Part shown: piece after piece, positions 8,647 to 17,855 of the stretch
Numbering within the stretch: the stretch's first letter is position 1
Layout: every line of letters starts with the position of its first letter
Origin: Calderihabitans maritimus
GTDB taxonomy: Bacteria > Bacillota > KKC1 > Calderihabitantales > Calderihabitantaceae
NCBI RefSeq assembly: GCF_002207765.1
Contig: NZ_BDGJ01000168.1
Location: forward strand, 62,001 to 126,000
DNA: 64,000 nt
Reading direction: 5' to 3'
Position numbers and translations under genes: made by a program
Notes under the pieces: generated by a model
Told to the model about the DNA's origin: nothing
What the model saw: the letters and a program-made list of their open reading frames with translations, nothing else
Databases searched by the model: none

Positions 8647-10074
8647 TTGAAAAGTATAGGAGAAGAACTTGCCCAAAAATTGAGCCGTAATCCTAAAAGG
8701 GTTTGGGACAGCTTGGATAAAGACGGAAAAGAGCAAATTTTCTCTTTTGCTGATGGCTATAAAAAATTTTTGAACCAAGCTAAAACAGAAAGACAGGCTC
8801 TTAAGGAAATCAAACGGGAACTGCAGGCTCATGGCTTTGTATCGCTGATGGAAATTGAGAAAGAAGGAATTCCTTTATCCCCCGGCCGCCGCTGGTATTT
8901 CATTAACCGGAACAAAGCCTTAGTGGCCGGAGTTATGGGGAGAGAGCCTGTAGAGAAAGGGCTGCGCCTAATAGGGGCGCATCTAGACACTCCGCGCCTG
9001 GATTTAAAACCAAATCCTTTGTATGAAAGCCATGGTATGGCTTTTTTTAAAACCCATTATTACGGTGGGATTAAGAAGTACCAGTGGACTGCTCTGCCGC
9101 TGGCCCTGCACGGAGTAGTAATAAAAGAGGATGGAGAAAAAATAGAGATTTCTTTAGGCGAAAAAGAGGACGAGCCGGTCTTCACTATAACCGATTTACT
9201 ACCCCACCTGTCCAAAGATCAACTCGAACGAAAACTAAAAGAAGGGATAGCCGGAGAGGAATTGAACGTTTTAGTAGGAAGCATTCCTTTCGCAGAGGAC
9301 CGGGAGTTTAAAGAGAGAGTTAAATTAGCCGTACTCCAATTGCTTCACAGGCGATACGGGTTGAAAGAAGAGGATTTTATCAGTGCAGAGCTAGAACTGG
9401 TACCTGCAGGCAGGGCGAGAGATGTTGGGTTTGATCGCAGTTTGATTGGCGCTTATGGGCACGACGACCGGGTTTGCGTTTATACGGCGGTGAAAGCGAT
9501 AACCCAACTAGAGAAGCCATACCATACTGCCGTAGTTGTTCTGGCGGATAAAGAAGAAGTGGGTAGTGCCGGCAATACCGGAATGCGCTCTAGATTTTTC
9601 GAACATGTAATTCTCGATTTGTTGCGCCTTAGTGGATTCTCTACGGATAAAATTATGGCCGTCCTATATCGCACCAAAGCACTTTCTGCTGATGTCAATG
9701 CCGCGGAAGATCCTACCTGGCAGGAGGCTTTTGATAAGCTTAACAGTGCCCGTTTGGGACAAGGAGTAGTGCTTACCAAGTATACCGGTGCCCGAGGTAA
9801 ATATAATACCAATGATGCCCACGCGGAATTTTTGGGAGAAATTCGACGCCTTTTCAACCAGAAAGGAATTGTATGGCAGACAGGTGAGCTAGGCAAAGTG
9901 GATCAGGGTGGAGGAGGCACTATTGCGCAATTTTTGGCCGACTACGGTATGGATGTGTTAGATTGCGGTCCGCCTGTACTCAGCATGCACTCCCCTATGG
10001 AGATAGTGAGTAAAGCCGATGTGTATATGACTTATAAAGCGTACCAGGTTTTTTGGGATTCGTCGACTTTTTAA
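8647..10074 (+). CDS. M18 family aminopeptidase
   Basis: A 475-residue zinc aminopeptidase of the aspartyl-aminopeptidase (M18) family. Metal and catalytic elements include GAHLDTPRLDLKP, GAYGHDDRVCVYTA, DKEEVGSAGNTG, NTNDAHAEF and the C-terminal LSMHSPMEIVSKAD. It removes N-terminal residues from peptides in the cytoplasm. The TTG start has AAAGGAGG upstream, inside the end of the previous gene. Confidence 0.9.
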   Translation: MKSIGEELAQKLSRNPKRVWDSLDKDGKEQIFSFADGYKKFLNQAKTERQALKEIKRELQAHGFVSLMEIEKEGIPLSPGRRWYFINRNKALVAGVMGREPVEKGLRLIGAHLDTPRLDLKPNPLYESHGMAFFKTHYYGGIKKYQWTALPLALHGVVIKEDGEKIEISLGEKEDEPVFTITDLLPHLSKDQLERKLKEGIAGEELNVLVGSIPFAEDREFKERVKLAVLQLLHRRYGLKEEDFISAELELVPAGRARDVGFDRSLIGAYGHDDRVCVYTAVKAITQLEKPYHTAVVVLADKEEVGSAGNTGMRSRFFEHVILDLLRLSGFSTDKIMAVLYRTKALSADVNAAEDPTWQEAFDKLNSARLGQGVVLTKYTGARGKYNTNDAHAEFLGEIRRLFNQKGIVWQTGELGKVDQGGGGTIAQFLADYGMDVLDCGPPVLSMHSPMEIVSKADVYMTYKAYQVFWDSSTF

Positions 10075-10135
10075 TGGCAAAAGAAGGAATTGCTTTCTAA
10101 TTTGGGAAATAAAAAAATAAGGCAGGTGAGGAAAT

Positions 10136-11179
10136 TTGGAAAGTAAAGTTCGGCTAACCCAATATGCTACGGCAGCCGGGTGAGCTGCCAAAGTGGGTCC
10201 GGGGACCCTTTACGAGATTTTAAAAACTTTACCGGTCTTTGAACATCCCGATTTGCTGGTGAGCGGTGCCAAACTGGATGATGCCGGGGTATACCGTTTG
10301 AATGATGATTTGGCCTTGATTCAAACAGTTGATTTCTTTACACCTATGGTAGATGAACCCTATTTGTTTGGAGAAATTGCTGCCGCCAATGCTTTAAGCG
10401 ATGTATATGCCATGGGAGGCACTCCCCTGACCGCCATGAATATTACGGCTTTTCCCACCTGCTCGCTTGATTTAGGCATACTACGGGATATTTTGGCGGG
10501 CGGAGCTTCTAAGGTCCAGGAGGCAGGAGCTCTTTTAGTAGGAGGTCATACCATTGAAGACAAAGAGCCGAAATATGGACTAGCAGTCACCGGCACGGTT
10601 CATCCTCAGAGAGTGGTTACCAATCAAGGAGCCAAGCCGGGAGACCTCTTAGTCTTGACCAAGCCTGTAGGGGTAGGAATTATCACTACGGCCATCAAAG
10701 CGGGAGAGGCTTCCCGCAGGGCGGCGAGAGAAGCGGCAGATATAATGAGACAGCTAAACAACAAAGCGGCCCAAGTCATGGTGGAGGTAGGGGTTAACGC
10801 TTGTACCGACATTACCGGATTCGGGCTTATTGGCCATATTTATGAGATTTGTGTGGGAAGCAACGTGGGTGTGGAAATTGAAGTGCATGATATACCGGTG
10901 TTGGAAGCGGCCCTGGAGTATGCCCGCATGGGGCTGGTGCCGGGGGGAGCTTATGTCAACCGCCGTTTTTTGGAAGAGAAGATCCACTGGGTAGGGAATG
11001 TGCCGGAAGAAATACAAGATGTTCTGTTTGACCCGCAGACTTCCGGCGGTTTGCTGATAGTAGTTCCGCAGGATAAGGCGAACCGGCTGACAGAGAAACT
11101 GGAAGCTGTCGGGGTCAAGGGTTTTAAGATAGGTCGGGTTACTGATGAGCCTTCAAAAATCAGATTGGAGGGGGATTGA
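10136..11179 (+). CDS. selD: Selenide, water dikinase (SelD) with in-frame UGA selenocysteine
   Basis: SelD makes selenophosphate from selenide and ATP, the selenium donor for Sec-tRNA and selenouridine. A conventional call would start at the GTG at 10193, but the frame extends upstream through a single TGA (10181-10183) to a TTG at 10136 with GGCAGGTGAGG before it. Read with selenocysteine the N-terminus is ESKVRLTQYATAAGUAAKVG, the family's catalytic AGxxAK motif, with Sec16 and Lys19. Total 347 residues, a normal length. Downstream motifs GGTPLTAMNI, GGHTIEDKEPKYG and TDITGFGLIGH are all present. The gene is overlapped by yedF. It implies SelA/SelB/SelC elsewhere in the genome. Confidence 0.93.
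10181..10211 (+). promoter_or_regulatory. UGA (Sec) codon and candidate bacterial SECIS hairpin
   Basis: TGA at 10181-10183 is followed 11 bases later by GGGTC (10195-10199), loop CGGG, GACCC (10204-10208), flanked by a weaker outer A-T/G-T pairing. Position and G-rich loop fit bacterial SECIS elements, which lie immediately 3' of the UGA within the coding region. Confidence 0.65.
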
Positions 11180-11181
11180 AA

Positions 11182-11766
11182 ATGGAAACTTTTGTAGATG
11201 CTCGAGGGTTGAGTTGTCCTCAGCCGGTTATTCGAACCAAAAAGGCTTTGGAGCAAATGAAGGATGGTTGCCTGGTAACGGTTGTGGATAACGAAGTGGC
11301 GCGGGATAATGTAATTAAGCTGGCTAGAAGTCTAAATTGTGCCGTAGAAGTGGAGCAAAAGCAAAATGAATATTACATTCGGATTAAAAAGGGAGAATTA
11401 ACGGGTATGAAAACCGGACTGGCGGTAGAGAGCGACACAGTTATGTTAATAACTTCGGATGCTCTGGGTCGAGGAGAAGAAGAGTTGGGGAAGATTTTGA
11501 TGGAAAGCTTTTTTTATACTTTAACTGAAAGCGAAGTCCTTCCCAGAAGCATATTATTTGTTAATCGGGGTGTTTACTTAACCTGTGAAGGCTCGCCGGT
11601 GATTTCCCATCTTTTAGAACTGGAGAAAAAAGGAGTAGAGATTTTATCTTGTGGGACTTGTCTTGACTATTATCGCTTAAAGGCAAAACTGTGTGTGGGC
11701 AACGTAACTAACATGTATAATATCCTGGAAAATATGTTGGGTGCCGGGAAAACAATTAGTCTTTAG
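11182..11766 (+). CDS. yedF: Selenium metabolism protein YedF (TusA domain + DsrE-like domain)
   Basis: About 194 residues. Residues ~1-70 are a TusA/SirA sulfurtransferase domain with the CPxP cysteine (DARGLSCPQPVIRTKKAL). The C-terminal half is DsrE/DsrF-like with cysteines in LSCGTCLDYY. This fusion next to selD is the typical 'selenium_YedF' arrangement and probably handles persulfide or perselenide for SelD. The ATG at 11182 is 7 bases behind GGAGGGGG, inside the selD end. Confidence 0.88.
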   Translation: METFVDARGLSCPQPVIRTKKALEQMKDGCLVTVVDNEVARDNVIKLARSLNCAVEVEQKQNEYYIRIKKGELTGMKTGLAVESDTVMLITSDALGRGEEELGKILMESFFYTLTESEVLPRSILFVNRGVYLTCEGSPVISHLLELEKKGVEILSCGTCLDYYRLKAKLCVGNVTNMYNILENMLGAGKTISL

Positions 11767-11785
11767 TTAATTTGGAGGAAGCATC

Positions 11786-12748
11786 ATGGGTGTCGGTTTA
11801 TGGCTGTGGTGGGGAACAACTATTCTCCTCGTTGTTGGTCTTAGCCTGCTTCTTCTCTTTGCCCGTTCGCGATTAAAGAGAAGAAATAGAGGGTTAGATA
11901 CTGTTGGTCTGGCTGAAATTATAAAGAGATTAGATGCAGACAAAAAATACGCAGTTGACCTATTCAAGAAAATAGAGACTCCCTCCTTACTTCTGCACCA
12001 TTTACAGGAAATATTGCCCAAATTATCTGATCGTGGTAAGCAGGCCTTAAACCAGGCGTTAGAAGAAGTTGACTTATTAAAGGAAATAATAGGAATGCTT
12101 ACCGGTCCCGATGTCGAAAGCAGAATTAAGGCGGCAGAAGTTTTAGGCTGGTTGGCAAACCCTACGGCCATAGAACCATTGATCGAAGCTTTGGGTGATA
12201 AAGATCCTGCCGTATCCTGGGCTGCTGCACAAGCACTGGTAAGGTTGAAGAATCCGCGGGTTATAGAACCGCTTATCGCAACCTTGCGGCAACCGCATCG
12301 GTGGCCGCCGGCCCGGGTGGCGGAGATTTTGGTCTCCCAGGGGAGTGCGGCAGTACCCTTATTGTTGAATGCCCTAGGGGAAGCGGATAGCCGGACGAAG
12401 GAACTCATCGTGGAAATATTAGCTGAAATAAAGGATCCAAGGGCGGAAACGGCTCTTATCGGTCTTTTAAGAGAGGATAACGTTCGGGTTCGAGCGAAGG
12501 CAGCGGAAGCTCTCGGGGAGCTGGGTGGGGTTTCTAGTACCAACGCTCTTCTAAAAGTCCTGGAGGAGCCTTCATGGGAAATCAGAGCAGGAGCAGTTAA
12601 AGCATTAGGAAAGTTGGGTGGTGCTACGGCGGAAGCTGCCTTGAAGAGAGCAGCTCAAGATACTGAGTGGCGTGTACGAGCTTTGGCGGAAGCAGTTTTA
12701 GCTTCAACGCCTGATCCACAGAGGGGGAAGGAAGATGTCTCTAACTGA
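11786..12748 (+). CDS. Membrane-anchored HEAT-repeat protein
   Basis: A 320-residue protein with one N-terminal helix (residues ~5-30), then HEAT/PBS-lyase type repeats from about residue 105 to 310 (for example IKAAEVLGWLANPTAIEPL and AKAAEALGELGG). The repeats form a protein-binding solenoid facing the cytoplasm. No enzymatic motif is seen. It overlaps the MscS gene by 14 bases, so the two are translated together and may act in one complex. Confidence 0.8.
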   Translation: MGVGLWLWWGTTILLVVGLSLLLLFARSRLKRRNRGLDTVGLAEIIKRLDADKKYAVDLFKKIETPSLLLHHLQEILPKLSDRGKQALNQALEEVDLLKEIIGMLTGPDVESRIKAAEVLGWLANPTAIEPLIEALGDKDPAVSWAAAQALVRLKNPRVIEPLIATLRQPHRWPPARVAEILVSQGSAAVPLLLNALGEADSRTKELIVEILAEIKDPRAETALIGLLREDNVRVRAKAAEALGELGGVSSTNALLKVLEEPSWEIRAGAVKALGKLGGATAEAALKRAAQDTEWRVRALAEAVLASTPDPQRGKEDVSN

Positions 12749-13898
12749 CATCTGGGTTGAATTGCGATCTTTATTCGGTTGGTACTTAAATCCTACATTT
12801 TTAAGGCATTTAATTTGGAAACTGGCAGAGATAATTCTCGTAATCTTATTGGCTAAAGGAGCAATTATAGTCGGGAATAAAATAATAAACCGCATTTTTA
12901 GCCTTCAGGCGGGCCTGATTGTAATGGAGAAAAAACTGGCTTCCACTCTGGAGGTATTGATTAAAAGCTTGGTTACTTACGGTATCTATTTTTTGGCTGC
13001 CATAGCTATACTTGAGATTATCGAAATTCGAATTATTAATACAGAAGATATAAAACAGTTTGGAGGGGCTATCCTTAAGGCTGTCGGTATTTTAATTGTC
13101 AGCAGAGTCGTCCTGCGCTTTGGGGGCGTAGTTATAGATCATATTTTCCAGCGCCCTCAAAATAAAGAATTTTTTTTAGAAGAAAGGAGAGCCCAAACTT
13201 TAGCCAAACTTCTGAAAAGTGTCTTGAGTTATTTAATATATTTTGTGGCCGGCGTAATGGTAATGGAAACGTTTGGTGTACGAACCAGCTCGGTCCTGGC
13301 AACAGCAGGTATTGCTGGCTTGGCAGTAGGATTCGGTGCCCAAAACTTGGTACGAGATATTATAACGGGATTTTTTATCATTTTCGAGGATCAGTTTGCC
13401 GTAGGAGAATATGTTAGTACGGCAGGAGTAACGGGAGTAGTGGAAGAAATGGGTTTGAGAACGACCAAAATTCGGGAATGGACGGGACAACTGCATATTA
13501 TTCCCAATGGCGAAATCACGCGAGTTACCAATTATAATCGCGGGAAAATGCTGGCTTTGATAACGGTCAGTATTGCCTATGAAGAGGATATTGACCAAGC
13601 GATAGAGGTTTTGCGCCAGGCCTGTGAAAAGGCTTACCAGGAGGTTCCCGGGATAGCAGAAGTTCCGATCGTTCAGGGAGTAATTGAATTGGGAGCCTCG
13701 GAAGTAGTTATCCGGGTGATTGCTGCTACCGTACCGGGAGAACAGTGGTCGGTGGAAAGAGAGTTGCGTAAGCGGTTGAAGCAGGCACTAGACCAGGCGG
13801 GGATAGAGATACCTTATCCCCGGAGGGTTATTATCCAGCAGACTCAAGATGAAAACAAAGCTGGAGAGAGTAAGGCTGCTCGGGAGGGTTCTTTATGA
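12735..13898 (+). CDS. MscS-family mechanosensitive ion channel
   Basis: A 387-residue membrane protein. The pore helix and beta domain are recognisable in TAGIAGLAVGFGAQNLVRDIITGFFIIFEDQ and the following VGEYVSTAGVTGVVEEMGLRTTKIRE... region (here cited as motifs around residues 195-260). N-terminal part has about four extra helices. It opens on membrane tension to release solutes. DUF951 starts in its stop codon (ATGA overlap). Confidence 0.9.
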   Translation: MSLTDIWVELRSLFGWYLNPTFLRHLIWKLAEIILVILLAKGAIIVGNKIINRIFSLQAGLIVMEKKLASTLEVLIKSLVTYGIYFLAAIAILEIIEIRIINTEDIKQFGGAILKAVGILIVSRVVLRFGGVVIDHIFQRPQNKEFFLEERRAQTLAKLLKSVLSYLIYFVAGVMVMETFGVRTSSVLATAGIAGLAVGFGAQNLVRDIITGFFIIFEDQFAVGEYVSTAGVTGVVEEMGLRTTKIREWTGQLHIIPNGEITRVTNYNRGKMLALITVSIAYEEDIDQAIEVLRQACEKAYQEVPGIAEVPIVQGVIELGASEVVIRVIAATVPGEQWSVERELRKRLKQALDQAGIEIPYPRRVIIQQTQDENKAGESKAAREGSL

Positions 13899-14092
13899 AT
13901 AAGTTTAGTTTAGGGGACATAGTTCGTCTGAGGAAACCTCATCCCTGCGGCAATTATGAATGGGAAATAACCCGTACAGGCATGGACTTCCGGATTAAAT
14001 GTTTAAAATGTGGTCGACAGGTGTTAATTCCCCGACGCAAATTTGAGAAAAGCGTAAAACAAATTGTACGCCGGTTAGAGGAAACGTTATAA
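13895..14092 (+). CDS. DUF951 family protein
   Basis: A 65-residue protein with the family's RKPHPCGNYEWEITR start and a CLKCGR pair, giving three cysteines that could hold zinc. Found throughout Firmicutes next to mscS and ychF, as here; the function is unknown. The start overlaps the mscS stop by 4 bases. Confidence 0.85.
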   Translation: MNKFSLGDIVRLRKPHPCGNYEWEITRTGMDFRIKCLKCGRQVLIPRRKFEKSVKQIVRRLEETL

Positions 14093-14147
14093 TTTTTTTG
14101 CCGGCAACGCCCTTAAATGAGTATATATTGAGGAAGGGGAGAATGCC

Positions 14148-15239
14148 TTGCGAATCGGTATCGTCGGTTTGCCCAATGTGGGCAAGTCTACTCTTTTTAA
14201 TGCACTGACCGGGGCAGGTGCGGAGGCTTCCAATTATCCTTTTTGCACCATTGATCCCAATACGGGCGTGGTTGCTGTGCCTGATGAACGATTAGAGGCT
14301 CTCGCCTCCATCGTAAAACCAGAACGGGTGGTTCCTCCCTTTGTCGAGTTTGTGGATATAGCAGGGCTGGTGAAAGGAGCAAGTCGGGGAGAAGGTTTAG
14401 GGAATCAGTTTCTCAGTCATATTCGAAATGTAGATGCTGTTGTCCATGTGGTCAGGTGCTTTACGGATAACAACGTAAGTCACGTGTACGGCAGTATTAA
14501 TCCGGTCCGAGATGCGGAGGTTATCCAACTGGAATTAGCTCTGGCTGATTTAGAAATGGTGGAAAGGCGGCTTGCTCGTTTAGAAAAATTAATCAAGACC
14601 GGTGAGCCCCGGTACCGCGAGGAGAAAATAATTCTGGAAAAGCTGAAAACTGGATTAAACCAGGGAAGGCCTGCTATAGAAATCCTAGACCCGGAAGAGC
14701 AGGACGTTCTGAAAGATGTGGCCTTATTAACGGTCAAGCCGTTAATCTACGCGGCCAATGTTGCTGAAGAAGATTTACCTGAAGGGGAAGGGAATTCGCG
14801 GGTGGAAGAAATACGGGAAAAAGCTGCGGCTGAAGGCAGGGAAGTAATCGTTCTCTGCGCTCAGCTGGAAGCGGAGATTGCAGAGTTAGACGAGGAGGAA
14901 AGAAACTCCTTTCTTCTTGATTTCGGTTTGCGCGAATCAGGTTTGAACAAATTAATTAAAGCAGCTTTTCGTCTCCTGGGGCTGGTTACCTTTTTTACTA
15001 CTGATGGTCCGGAGGTTAAAGCCTGGACGGTACCATTTGGAACCAAGGCACCCCGGGCAGCGGGGAAAATCCATTCTGATTTTGAGAGAGGGTTTATCCG
15101 AGCGGAAGTGATTCCCTGGCAAGATTTGGTCAGGTGTAAGAGTTTTGCAGCTGCACGGGAACAGGGGCTAGTGCGTTTGGAAGGCAAGGATTATGTTGTC
15201 CAGGAGGGTGACGTTATTCATTTCCGCTTTCATGTGTAA
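14148..15239 (+). CDS. ychF: Ribosome-associated ATPase YchF/OLA1
   Basis: A 363-residue Obg-family P-loop protein. G1 is GLPNVGKSTLFN, G3 is DIAGLVKGAS, and the ATP-specific NxxE-type G4 replaces NKxD (YAANVAEEDL), which marks YchF. The C-terminal TGS domain spans roughly residues 280-363. It binds ribosomes and prefers ATP. The TTG start has a weak site GGAAGGGGAG 7 bases before it. Confidence 0.95.
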   Translation: MRIGIVGLPNVGKSTLFNALTGAGAEASNYPFCTIDPNTGVVAVPDERLEALASIVKPERVVPPFVEFVDIAGLVKGASRGEGLGNQFLSHIRNVDAVVHVVRCFTDNNVSHVYGSINPVRDAEVIQLELALADLEMVERRLARLEKLIKTGEPRYREEKIILEKLKTGLNQGRPAIEILDPEEQDVLKDVALLTVKPLIYAANVAEEDLPEGEGNSRVEEIREKAAAEGREVIVLCAQLEAEIAELDEEERNSFLLDFGLRESGLNKLIKAAFRLLGLVTFFTTDGPEVKAWTVPFGTKAPRAAGKIHSDFERGFIRAEVIPWQDLVRCKSFAAAREQGLVRLEGKDYVVQEGDVIHFRFHV

Positions 15240-15243
15240 TTCC

Positions 15244-15272
15244 TTGCTACTCCATGGAAATTGTGCTATAAT
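15244..15272 (+). promoter_or_regulatory. Promoter of the rpsF-ssb-rpsR operon
   Basis: TTGCTA, a 17-base spacer, then a perfect TATAAT (15267-15272). Transcription would begin near 15279, leaving about 60 bases of leader. Confidence 0.75.
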
Positions 15273-15288
15273 AACCGTCGTAATTCAT

Positions 15289-15327
15289 CCCTGCTCCGCC
15301 TGCACGGCGGGGCCGTAGTCCGGAGGG
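15289..15327 (+). promoter_or_regulatory. Candidate S6:S18 autoregulatory leader RNA
   Basis: CTCCGCC (15294-15300) pairs with GGCGGGG (15306-15312); CCCT (15289-15292) pairs with AGGG (15324-15327). Between the two helices the 3' side carries an 11-base bulge beginning with CCG. A hairpin with a CCG-containing bulge just before rpsF is the known S6:S18 binding motif used for feedback control. The fold was drawn by eye. Confidence 0.5.
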
Positions 15328-15341
15328 AGGAGGTGAAACAG

Positions 15342-15644
15342 GTGCGAGTTTACGAAACCATGTATATTATTAGACCCAACCTGGAAGAAGAACAAACCAC
15401 AGCCGTTATGGACCGGTTTGCTTCCTTAATAAAGGACAACGGGGGCGAGGTAATAAAGGTTGAACCCTGGGGTGCGAGGAAGCTCGCCTATGAAATTGAG
15501 AAATACCGGGAAGGATATTATGTTTTGATGCATTTCAAAGGTGAACCGGCTGTGGCACAGGAGTTGGAGCGGGTCTTTAAAATCAGCGATGAAGTGATTC
15601 GCTACCTGATTGTAAGGTTGGACGAAAAAGAAATGGCTAGTTAA
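15342..15644 (+). CDS. rpsF: 30S ribosomal protein S6
   Basis: A 100-residue S6 protein (RVYETMYIIRPNLEEEQ at the start, then WGARKLAYEIEKYREGYY). The GTG at 15342 is chosen because GGAGGAGGTGA precedes it and because S6 begins M-x-x-YE. It binds the central 16S domain with S18, whose gene lies two positions downstream with ssb in between, the standard order. Confidence 0.96.
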   Translation: MRVYETMYIIRPNLEEEQTTAVMDRFASLIKDNGGEVIKVEPWGARKLAYEIEKYREGYYVLMHFKGEPAVAQELERVFKISDEVIRYLIVRLDEKEMAS

Positions 15645-15707
15645 CAGTGTATTTTACTTAACCTTTCGGCCTGGCAGAGGGCCACAAGAGGAAGTGGGTG
15701 TGACTTT

Positions 15708-16115
15708 ATGTTAAACCGGGTAATCTTAATTGGTCGGTTAACCCGGGATCCCGAGCTGCGTTACACTACCGGCGGAGTGGCTGTAGCCAGTTTTACTCTT
15801 GCCGTTGACCGGCCTTATACTAACCAGCAGGGTGAACGGGATACTGATTTTATCCGTATCGTATGCTGGAGGAAATTGGCTGAAACCTGTGCCAATAATT
15901 TGAATAAGGGAAGGCTGGTGGCCGTTGATGGCCGTCTCCAGATTCGCAATTGGGAAGGACAAGACGGCCAGCGACGACAGACGGCTGAAGTAGTGGCTGA
16001 CACAGTACGTTTTTTAGATTGGCCGCGGAAAGATTCCACAGTGGAAGACTTAGGGGATGACGACTTTTTTGACTCTGAAATAGAAGTACCGGAAGATGAT
16101 GAAGTTCCTTTTTGA
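15708..16115 (+). CDS. ssb: Single-stranded DNA-binding protein
   Basis: A 135-residue SSB with an N-terminal OB fold ([30 protein letters not shown]) over residues 1-105, and the acidic C-terminal tip ending DDEVPF, close to the canonical DDDIPF tail that recruits repair and replication proteins. The linker is short. Confidence 0.96.
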   Translation: MLNRVILIGRLTRDPELRYTTGGVAVASFTLAVDRPYTNQQGERDTDFIRIVCWRKLAETCANNLNKGRLVAVDGRLQIRNWEGQDGQRRQTAEVVADTVRFLDWPRKDSTVEDLGDDDFFDSEIEVPEDDEVPF

Positions 16116-16140
16116 GTAGTGAGTGAAGGAGGGAAATTTT

Positions 16141-16371
16141 TTGGCGAGACGAGATCGCAAGCGTTATCGCAAGAGAGTATGCAGTTTCTGCGTGGATAAT
16201 ATACCATTGGTTGATTATAAAGACGTTAATAGATTGCGCCGGTACATTACGGAAAGAGGTAAAATTTTACCGCGAAGGATTTCCGGTAACTGTGCCCGCC
16301 ATCAACGCCAACTTACGAGAGCTATTAAAAGAGCCAGAATTTTAGCCTTGTTACCTTTTACGGTAGATTAG
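16141..16371 (+). CDS. rpsR: 30S ribosomal protein S18
   Basis: A 76-residue basic protein starting [13 protein letters not shown], with [19 protein letters not shown] and [14 protein letters not shown], all S18 hallmarks. The Cys in VCSFC and the one in GNCARH give the zinc-type (C+) form. The TTG at 16141 has GGAGGG upstream. Confidence 0.96.
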   Translation: MARRDRKRYRKRVCSFCVDNIPLVDYKDVNRLRRYITERGKILPRRISGNCARHQRQLTRAIKRARILALLPFTVD

Positions 16372-16380
16372 CCCAAGGGA

Positions 16381-16404
16381 GAGGGAGCAAGCAATTGCTC
16401 CCTC
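16381..16404 (+). terminator. Strong hairpin after rpsR (terminator or processing site)
   Basis: GAGGGAGCAA, loop GCAA, TTGCTCCCTC: a perfect 10-bp stem with a GNRA loop directly after rpsR. The downstream T content is modest (GTTCTATG), so termination may be partial. Confidence 0.6.
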
Positions 16405-16543
16405 GTTCTATGTACAATTGGTTTTAGGAATTTTATGTTTCGTCCGGCAGAAATAACATGGGGAAGAAGCTTTGAGATAGCAGGAAAAAAGCTTCAAACT
16501 GCAGAAGGAAATAGAAGCATGCGGGAAAGGGAGCGGTGAAAGC

Positions 16544-16858
16544 TTGGCATTCGATAGAAATTTTTCCATAACCAAAAATCTCAGAATGATTGAATGGCTT
16601 AAGACGAAGCTAATTGGTTCTATAGCCGATCTGTTTGAAGCTATGATCAGGGGTGGAGAGGAAAGGATACTGGATTGTCTAGCTGGTACCATAATCACTA
16701 CCTATCTTCTGGGGAGAAGGCTAGGGTTTAGTTACGCCAGACTGGAACTGAAAGTTCAGGATCAGCTCAAGGACGGTCTCGCAGAGGATAATCCAACGGA
16801 AGACTGGCGGGAAGATTTGCGGATGCTGTTGGATTATTTTGAAAGGCAAAAGAGGTGA
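16544..16858 (+). CDS. MazG-like family protein
   Basis: A 104-residue helical protein that resembles the MazG-like family found next to rpsR/yybS in Clostridia. The E-rich metal-binding motif of true MazG is not obvious, so pyrophosphohydrolase activity should not be assumed. The TTG start has GGGAGCGG upstream; its stop overlaps the next gene region. Confidence 0.65.
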   Translation: MAFDRNFSITKNLRMIEWLKTKLIGSIADLFEAMIRGGEERILDCLAGTIITTYLLGRRLGFSYARLELKVQDQLKDGLAEDNPTEDWREDLRMLLDYFERQKR

Positions 16859-16863
16859 CCGGT

Positions 16864-17850
16864 ATGGCTAAACCTATGGAACTCAGGTCCATGTTGGAGG
16901 GAGCTTTAGTAGCAGCTTTAACGGCTGTTCTGGCCCTAATAGGCTTTTACCTTCCTCCTCTTCAGATTATTACTAACTTGATCTGGACTATCCCTCTGGT
17001 GGTGGTAGTAGTACGGCATGACTTGCGTACCGGTGTGATGGCTGCGGTCGTGGCTTCCATTCTGGTCTTTCTTTTTTCCGACCCCTTGCGGGGACTTTTT
17101 CTGGTTATTCAATCGATCGGAATCGGGTTGCTTTACGGACACCTTTTTAAGCTACGGTATCCTGCCGGTCGTACCGTTTTACTCGGATCAGTTGTATCGG
17201 GTTTGTCTACTTTTTTACTCATAGGATTGTCCAGTTTGATTTTAGGGGTTCAGTTTAATGATATTGGGAATCAATTGGACAAAAGCATGGAACAGGCTAT
17301 TGAGTTTTATCGCCAAACCGGACTCTTGGAACGATTAACGGAAAGAGGCATTTCCGAAGAAATGTTTCGTGAGCAAATGCAATACCTGGTCAATTTATTT
17401 AAGATATTAATTCCTGGAGGGTTAATTCTAAGTTCCATAGCTGTCGCTATTTTAAACTTTGTGATAGCTCGTCTGGTTTTGAAGCGTTTGAAGATTTCCG
17501 TTCCCGAGGTTCCGCCGTTCCGCTACTGGCAATTGCCATGGTATTCCACCTGGGGGTTTATTGCTGGATTGGCTCTCTTGCTGGTTGGAGATCACTGGCA
17601 TCTTACCTGGGCAAGTAACGTGGGGAAAAATGTACTCTATATCTATTTTCCCTTTTTACTGGTGAACGGTACGGCAGTGGCTGTCTATTATTACAAAAAA
17701 TATTCACCGTCTCCTTTAGTAAAAGCTCTGCTCATATTTACTATTGTATTATTCCCGTCTATGATTATAATGTTTTTGCTTTTAATAGGGCTTTTTGATC
17801 CGTTGTTTAACTATCGAAAGCTGGGAGTTAATTTCAATGAAGGGGAGTGA
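16864..17850 (+). CDS. DUF2232 (YybS-like) membrane protein
   Basis: About 328 residues and eight hydrophobic helices; equivalent in place and type to Bacillus YybS, always near rplI. Possible ECF-transporter S-like fold in the N-terminal half; the function is unknown. The ATG at 16864 lies 6 bases behind GAGGTG; an in-frame GTG at 16855 is the alternative. Confidence 0.8.
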   Translation: MAKPMELRSMLEGALVAALTAVLALIGFYLPPLQIITNLIWTIPLVVVVVRHDLRTGVMAAVVASILVFLFSDPLRGLFLVIQSIGIGLLYGHLFKLRYPAGRTVLLGSVVSGLSTFLLIGLSSLILGVQFNDIGNQLDKSMEQAIEFYRQTGLLERLTERGISEEMFREQMQYLVNLFKILIPGGLILSSIAVAILNFVIARLVLKRLKISVPEVPPFRYWQLPWYSTWGFIAGLALLLVGDHWHLTWASNVGKNVLYIYFPFLLVNGTAVAVYYYKKYSPSPLVKALLIFTIVLFPSMIIMFLLLIGLFDPLFNYRKLGVNFNEGE

Positions 17851-17855
17851 ATGAG

